Positions 61,419 to 64,000 of a DNA stretch of 64,000 bases are shown in pieces. The stretch comes from Brevundimonas sp. MF30-B (GTDB lineage Bacteria; Pseudomonadota; Alphaproteobacteria; Caulobacterales; Caulobacteraceae). Numbering within the stretch: the stretch's first letter is position 1; every line of letters starts with the position of its first letter. The DNA is taken from the NCBI RefSeq assembly GCF_004683885.1, contig NZ_CP038440.1, positions 1,336,001-1,400,000 of the forward strand, in the 5' to 3' direction. The position numbers and the translations under genes are program-made. The notes under the pieces are model-generated. The model was not told the DNA's origin. It ran no database searches and saw only the letters and a list, made by a program, of their open reading frames with translations.

Positions 61419-61856
61419 TTAGGGCTGGTGATCGAGGAAGTCGCCGGCGTTGAAGCTGATGACGCATTGATGGTCCGCGTTGTCGCGGGCCGAGCAATAG
61501 TCCGCGCCATAGAGATTTCGGGGGATCTTCGCGGTCGAGCGCGCGGTGCGGCCGTCCATAGCGAACTCTGACCCTATGCGCGCGCTCCAGGGACCGAGCG
61601 CCTCGTAGAAGGCGCGGGCCGGGGCGCCAGAGCATGTGAACAGGATGAGTTCGTCACCCCCACCGTCATGGGCGCGACGGTACGTTCCGCTCTGTGTCGC
61701 CTGGACAAAGCAGTCGGCGTACAGTCGCGCGTTGGGCGTGGCCGGGTCACTGACGATCGGCGTGTAGTCGGGTGTGATCGCCGCATCGTCTGACCCACCC
61801 CCATGGGCGCAGGCGGTGACGAGACCGCAACTGACTGCGATGGCGAACAGGCGCAT
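61419..61856 (-). CDS. Hypothetical lipoprotein
   Basis: A 145-residue exported lipoprotein. ATG 61856 follows GGGAGGA at about 6 nt, and [16 protein letters not shown] gives a lipobox with Cys16. The mature part contains a proposed pair or more of disulfide cysteines ([49 protein letters not shown]). I do not recognise the family. The 3' end touches the uvrA LexA box region, and the frame further upstream is rejected. Confidence 0.75.
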   Translation of the reverse strand: MRLFAIAVSCGLVTACAHGGGSDDAAITPDYTPIVSDPATPNARLYADCFVQATQSGTYRRAHDGGGDELILFTCSGAPARAFYEALGPWSARIGSEFAMDGRTARSTAKIPRNLYGADYCSARDNADHQCVISFNAGDFLDHQP

Positions 61857-61986
61857 GAGGAATCCTCCCGGCCGAACCGTGTCATGGCTGCAGCGTCTAA
61901 GCCAGCCGATCGCGTTAACACTTGCGCCGGAACGCATTGGCCCCCATCCTCGTTGGAGCCAAGGTTCTAACGGAGGCCAGACGACC

Positions 61987-62124
61987 ATGATCAGCACGCT
62001 GGAAATCGCCATCGCCCTTTCCGCTCCGCTGCTCGTGCTCGCCTATGTCCTCGCCCAACCCAAGCCAAAGCCGGTCCGCATCCGCGCTCGTGACGCTGAA
62101 CGGCGTCGCGGCCCGCACGCCTGA
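61987..62124 (+). CDS. Possible 45-aa membrane protein overlapping the ABC-F start
   Basis: ATG 61987 to TGA 62124, preceded by GGAGG at about 10 nt. One hydrophobic helix (about 4-24, [19 protein letters not shown]) and a basic tail ([20 protein letters not shown]) would make a single-pass protein. It overlaps the first 80 nt of the ABC-F gene in another frame. The ribosome site is better than any in front of the ABC-F start, so it could couple translation. Unproven. Confidence 0.42.
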   Translation: MISTLEIAIALSAPLLVLAYVLAQPKPKPVRIRARDAERRRGPHA

Positions 62125-63658
62125 CGGTCGGTCTCTCTTCGACAATCTGACGCTCGCCTTTGGGCGTGAACGCACCGGGATCGTCGGCCGCAATGGCGCC
62201 GGCAAGACCACGCTTCTGCGTCTGATCGCCGGCGAGGCCGACCCTGTCGAAGGCGCCATCACGCGTGACACGCGCATAGGCTGGCTACATCAGCGTCACG
62301 ATCTTCAAGCTAACGACACCGTCGCCGATTTGATGGGCGCGGCGGCAGGTCTGGCTCGTCTAGCGCGAATTTTGGCCGGCGCAGGTGACGAAGCCGATCT
62401 GGGCGAAGCGGATTGGACGCTGGAGCTTCGCATCGAAGCCGCGCTCTCTGACGTCGGGCTCTCCAATCTGGATTTGTCGCGCCTGGCCTCAAGTCTCAGC
62501 GGCGGCGAGCAGACGCGCGTGCGTTTGGCGGGCCTGTTGCTGAACCGGCCCGACCTGCTGCTGCTGGACGAGCCAACCAATCATCTCGACATCGAAGGCC
62601 GCGCAGCGGTCGCCGGAATGCTGGAGCAGTGGCCGGGCGGAGCAGTGGTGGTAAGCCATGACCGCGCCCTGTTGCGGAGGATGGACCGGATCGTGGAGCT
62701 GTCGGCCTTGGGTGCGGCGCTTCATGGCGGGGGTTGGGATCTCTATATCGAGCACCGCGACGCCGAGCGCGAGGCGGCTGCACGCGGCCTGGAACAGGCG
62801 GAGCGAGCCATCGATCAGGCGGCGCGCGCTCGGCAGCAGGCGGTCGAGCGCAAGGCGCGCCGCGACCGCGCGGGCCGCGCCTTCGCCCAGAGCGGAAGCG
62901 CGCCGCGCATCCTGCTCGGCGCCATGGCCGAGCGGGCAGAAACGTCAGGCGCGCGCGAGCACAGGTTGGCGGACCGCAAGACGGCCGAGGCCGATGCGGC
63001 GCTGGCCGAGGCGCGGGACCGCGTCGAACGGGTTCGCGCCCTGTCGATCCCCATGCCGTCGACGGGGCTGACGGCCGGCCGCGCGGTGCTGGAGTTGAGC
63101 GACGCCGCCTGGCAGGCGCCGGACGGCCGGCGCGTGGTCGGCCCGCTTTCGCTGCGCATAACCGGACCGGAGCGGATCGCCGTCACCGGGCGCAATGGGG
63201 CGGGCAAGACAACCCTGCTGAAGCTGATCGCCGGGGATTTGACGCCCACACGCGGACGGATCGCTCGCCCGGTGCAGGCCGTCCTGCTGGATCAGGACGC
63301 CGCACTGCTGCGTCCTGAGGAGACGTTGATCGAAGCCTGGCGACGGCTGAATCCGGAAGGATCGCCCAATGACGCGCACGCCGCTCTGGCGCGGTTCCTG
63401 TTCCGCAACACGGCGGCGCACCGGACGGTGGGCACGCTGTCGGGCGGTGAGAGGCTTCGCGCGGCTCTGGCCTGCGTCATGACCGGCGTGCGGCCGCCGG
63501 CCCTGCTGGTCCTCGACGAACCGACCAACCACCTCGATCTGGAGTCGATCGAAGCGGTCGAGGCGGCGCTTAAGGGCTATGACGGCGCCCTGGTCGTGGT
63601 CAGCCACGACGCCGATTTTCTGGACGCGGTCGGCGTGGATCGCCGGATCGAACTCTAG
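62045..63658 (+). CDS. ABC-F family ATPase
   Basis: A 537-residue soluble protein with two ABC domains and no membrane segment. First module: [38 protein letters not shown]. Second: [37 protein letters not shown]. The linker (about 235-335) is a charged helical pair like other ABC-F translation factors, which act at the ribosome E site; some give antibiotic resistance, but nothing here shows that. ATG 62045 has no clear ribosome site; GTG 62090 is an alternative. It converges with hutH, 2-nt overlap of stops. Confidence 0.9.
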   Translation: MSSPNPSQSRSASALVTLNGVAARTPDGRSLFDNLTLAFGRERTGIVGRNGAGKTTLLRLIAGEADPVEGAITRDTRIGWLHQRHDLQANDTVADLMGAAAGLARLARILAGAGDEADLGEADWTLELRIEAALSDVGLSNLDLSRLASSLSGGEQTRVRLAGLLLNRPDLLLLDEPTNHLDIEGRAAVAGMLEQWPGGAVVVSHDRALLRRMDRIVELSALGAALHGGGWDLYIEHRDAEREAAARGLEQAERAIDQAARARQQAVERKARRDRAGRAFAQSGSAPRILLGAMAERAETSGAREHRLADRKTAEADAALAEARDRVERVRALSIPMPSTGLTAGRAVLELSDAAWQAPDGRRVVGPLSLRITGPERIAVTGRNGAGKTTLLKLIAGDLTPTRGRIARPVQAVLLDQDAALLRPEETLIEAWRRLNPEGSPNDAHAALARFLFRNTAAHRTVGTLSGGERLRAALACVMTGVRPPALLVLDEPTNHLDLESIEAVEAALKGYDGALVVVSHDADFLDAVGVDRRIEL

Positions 63659-64000
63659 GCCGAGGGCAGCAGGTCGGCGGCGAACGCGCGATAACGTCCG
63701 GCGCGCACGCCGTCCGTGGCGCGGGCGATGTCCGGCGCGAAATAGTGGTCCGAGGCGTAGGGCGCGGCGGCTTCGCGCACGATGGCGAAGACGGCTTCCA
63801 GGTCAGGCGAACTGGACAGCGGGCGGTGGAACTCAATGCCCTGGGCGGCGGCCAGAAGCTCGATGCCGACCACGGCGGCGGTGTTCTCGGCCATGTCCAG
63901 CAGGCGGCGAGCGCCGTGGGTGGCCATGGAGACGTGGTCTTCCTGATTGGCGCTGGTGGGCACGGTGTCGACGCTGCACGGGTGGGCGACCATGCGGTTC
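63655..64000 (-). CDS. hutH: Histidine ammonia-lyase, C-terminal part, cut by window edge
   Basis: The last about 115 residues of HutH, which deaminates histidine to urocanate. [19 protein letters not shown] and [21 protein letters not shown] are characteristic of the C-terminal helical region. The catalytic MIO loop (ASG) would lie outside the window. The frame continues past position 64000. Neighbouring hut genes are not visible. Confidence 0.93.
   Translation of the reverse strand, partial: NRMVAHPCSVDTVPTSANQEDHVSMATHGARRLLDMAENTAAVVGIELLAAAQGIEFHRPLSSSPDLEAVFAIVREAAAPYASDHYFAPDIARATDGVRAGRYRAFAADLLPSA

Noticed and set aside
62045..63658. Antibiotic resistance ABC-F
   Set aside because: Housekeeping ABC-F proteins share all visible motifs, and subfamily cannot be assigned by eye.

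Overview
This 64 kb window looks like a contiguous piece of chromosome from a GC-rich alphaproteobacterium of the Caulobacterales, most probably Brevundimonas or a close relative. The evidence is the gene content and order (ppiD-trpE, rnc-era, serS-surE-pcm-LysM/M23-yajC-secD-secF, rpoZ-spoT, hfq-hflX, tmk-holB-tatD), a GEDEF-EAL protein of the Caulobacter PdeA type, and an alphaproteobacterial LexA box (GAAC-N7-GAAC) at uvrA. Genus assignment is inference; no rRNA lies in the window. Nearly all of it is housekeeping DNA with short gaps and many 1-8 nt gene overlaps. I saw no insertion sequence, integrase, prophage, plasmid or CRISPR array.

Layout. 1-4.3 kb: a short-chain-acyl type regulator (cut by the window edge) divergent from isocitrate lyase aceA, a small ORF, and purT. 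4.3-4.7 kb: the only gene-free stretch longer than 300 nt, with inverted repeats and a possible small RNA. 4.7-11.5 kb: ppiD-trpE (minus) divergent from tpiA, secG and pyrG, with a strong terminator after secG. 11.5-19.4 kb: a DUF885 protein, tRNA-Ser(TGA), rlpA, then the run tmk-holB-tatD-MBL hydrolase, followed by hfq-hflX. 19.5-25.7 kb: zapA pair, transketolase, an acetyltransferase, a PdeA-like c-di-GMP phosphodiesterase, and a cell-wall amidase. 25.7-32.4 kb: sppA, panD, a SIMPL protein, ygfZ, a GT9 glycosyltransferase, a family 5 uracil-DNA glycosylase with a NYN protein, and folK. 32.5-43.6 kb: rpoZ, spoT, a LOG protein, pyrE, then the packed pdxJ-acpS-lepB-rnc-era run, which reaches recO only after three accessory genes. 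43.6-53.9 kb: hslO, a membrane-tailed SDR, then the serS to secF run. 53.9-64 kb: an MpaB-like protein, a coiled-coil protein and trmFO, two paralogous membrane proteins, uvrA, a lipoprotein, an ABC-F ATPase and the 3' end of hutH.

Themes: protein export and maturation (secG, secD, secF, yajC, lepB, sppA, ppiD), envelope maintenance (rlpA, amidase, LysM/M23), RNA metabolism and translation (hfq, rnc, era, serS, trmFO, hflX), stress and second-messenger signalling (spoT, PdeA-like protein, hslO), and nucleotide or cofactor synthesis (pyrG, pyrE, purT, tmk, folK, panD, pdxJ).

Most unusual observation: the seryl-tRNA synthetase gene carries an in-frame insert of about 70 codons between class II motifs 1 and 2. 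Its base composition (about 54% GC against about 70% in the flanks, by hand count) and codon use differ sharply from the rest of the gene. Other points worth checking: a pair of inverted REP-like elements before pyrE, divergent genes (NYN protein and folK) whose start codons overlap, a possible small RNA where trpE has lost the usual trpGDC continuation, and a LysM/M23 protein with lost metal ligands.
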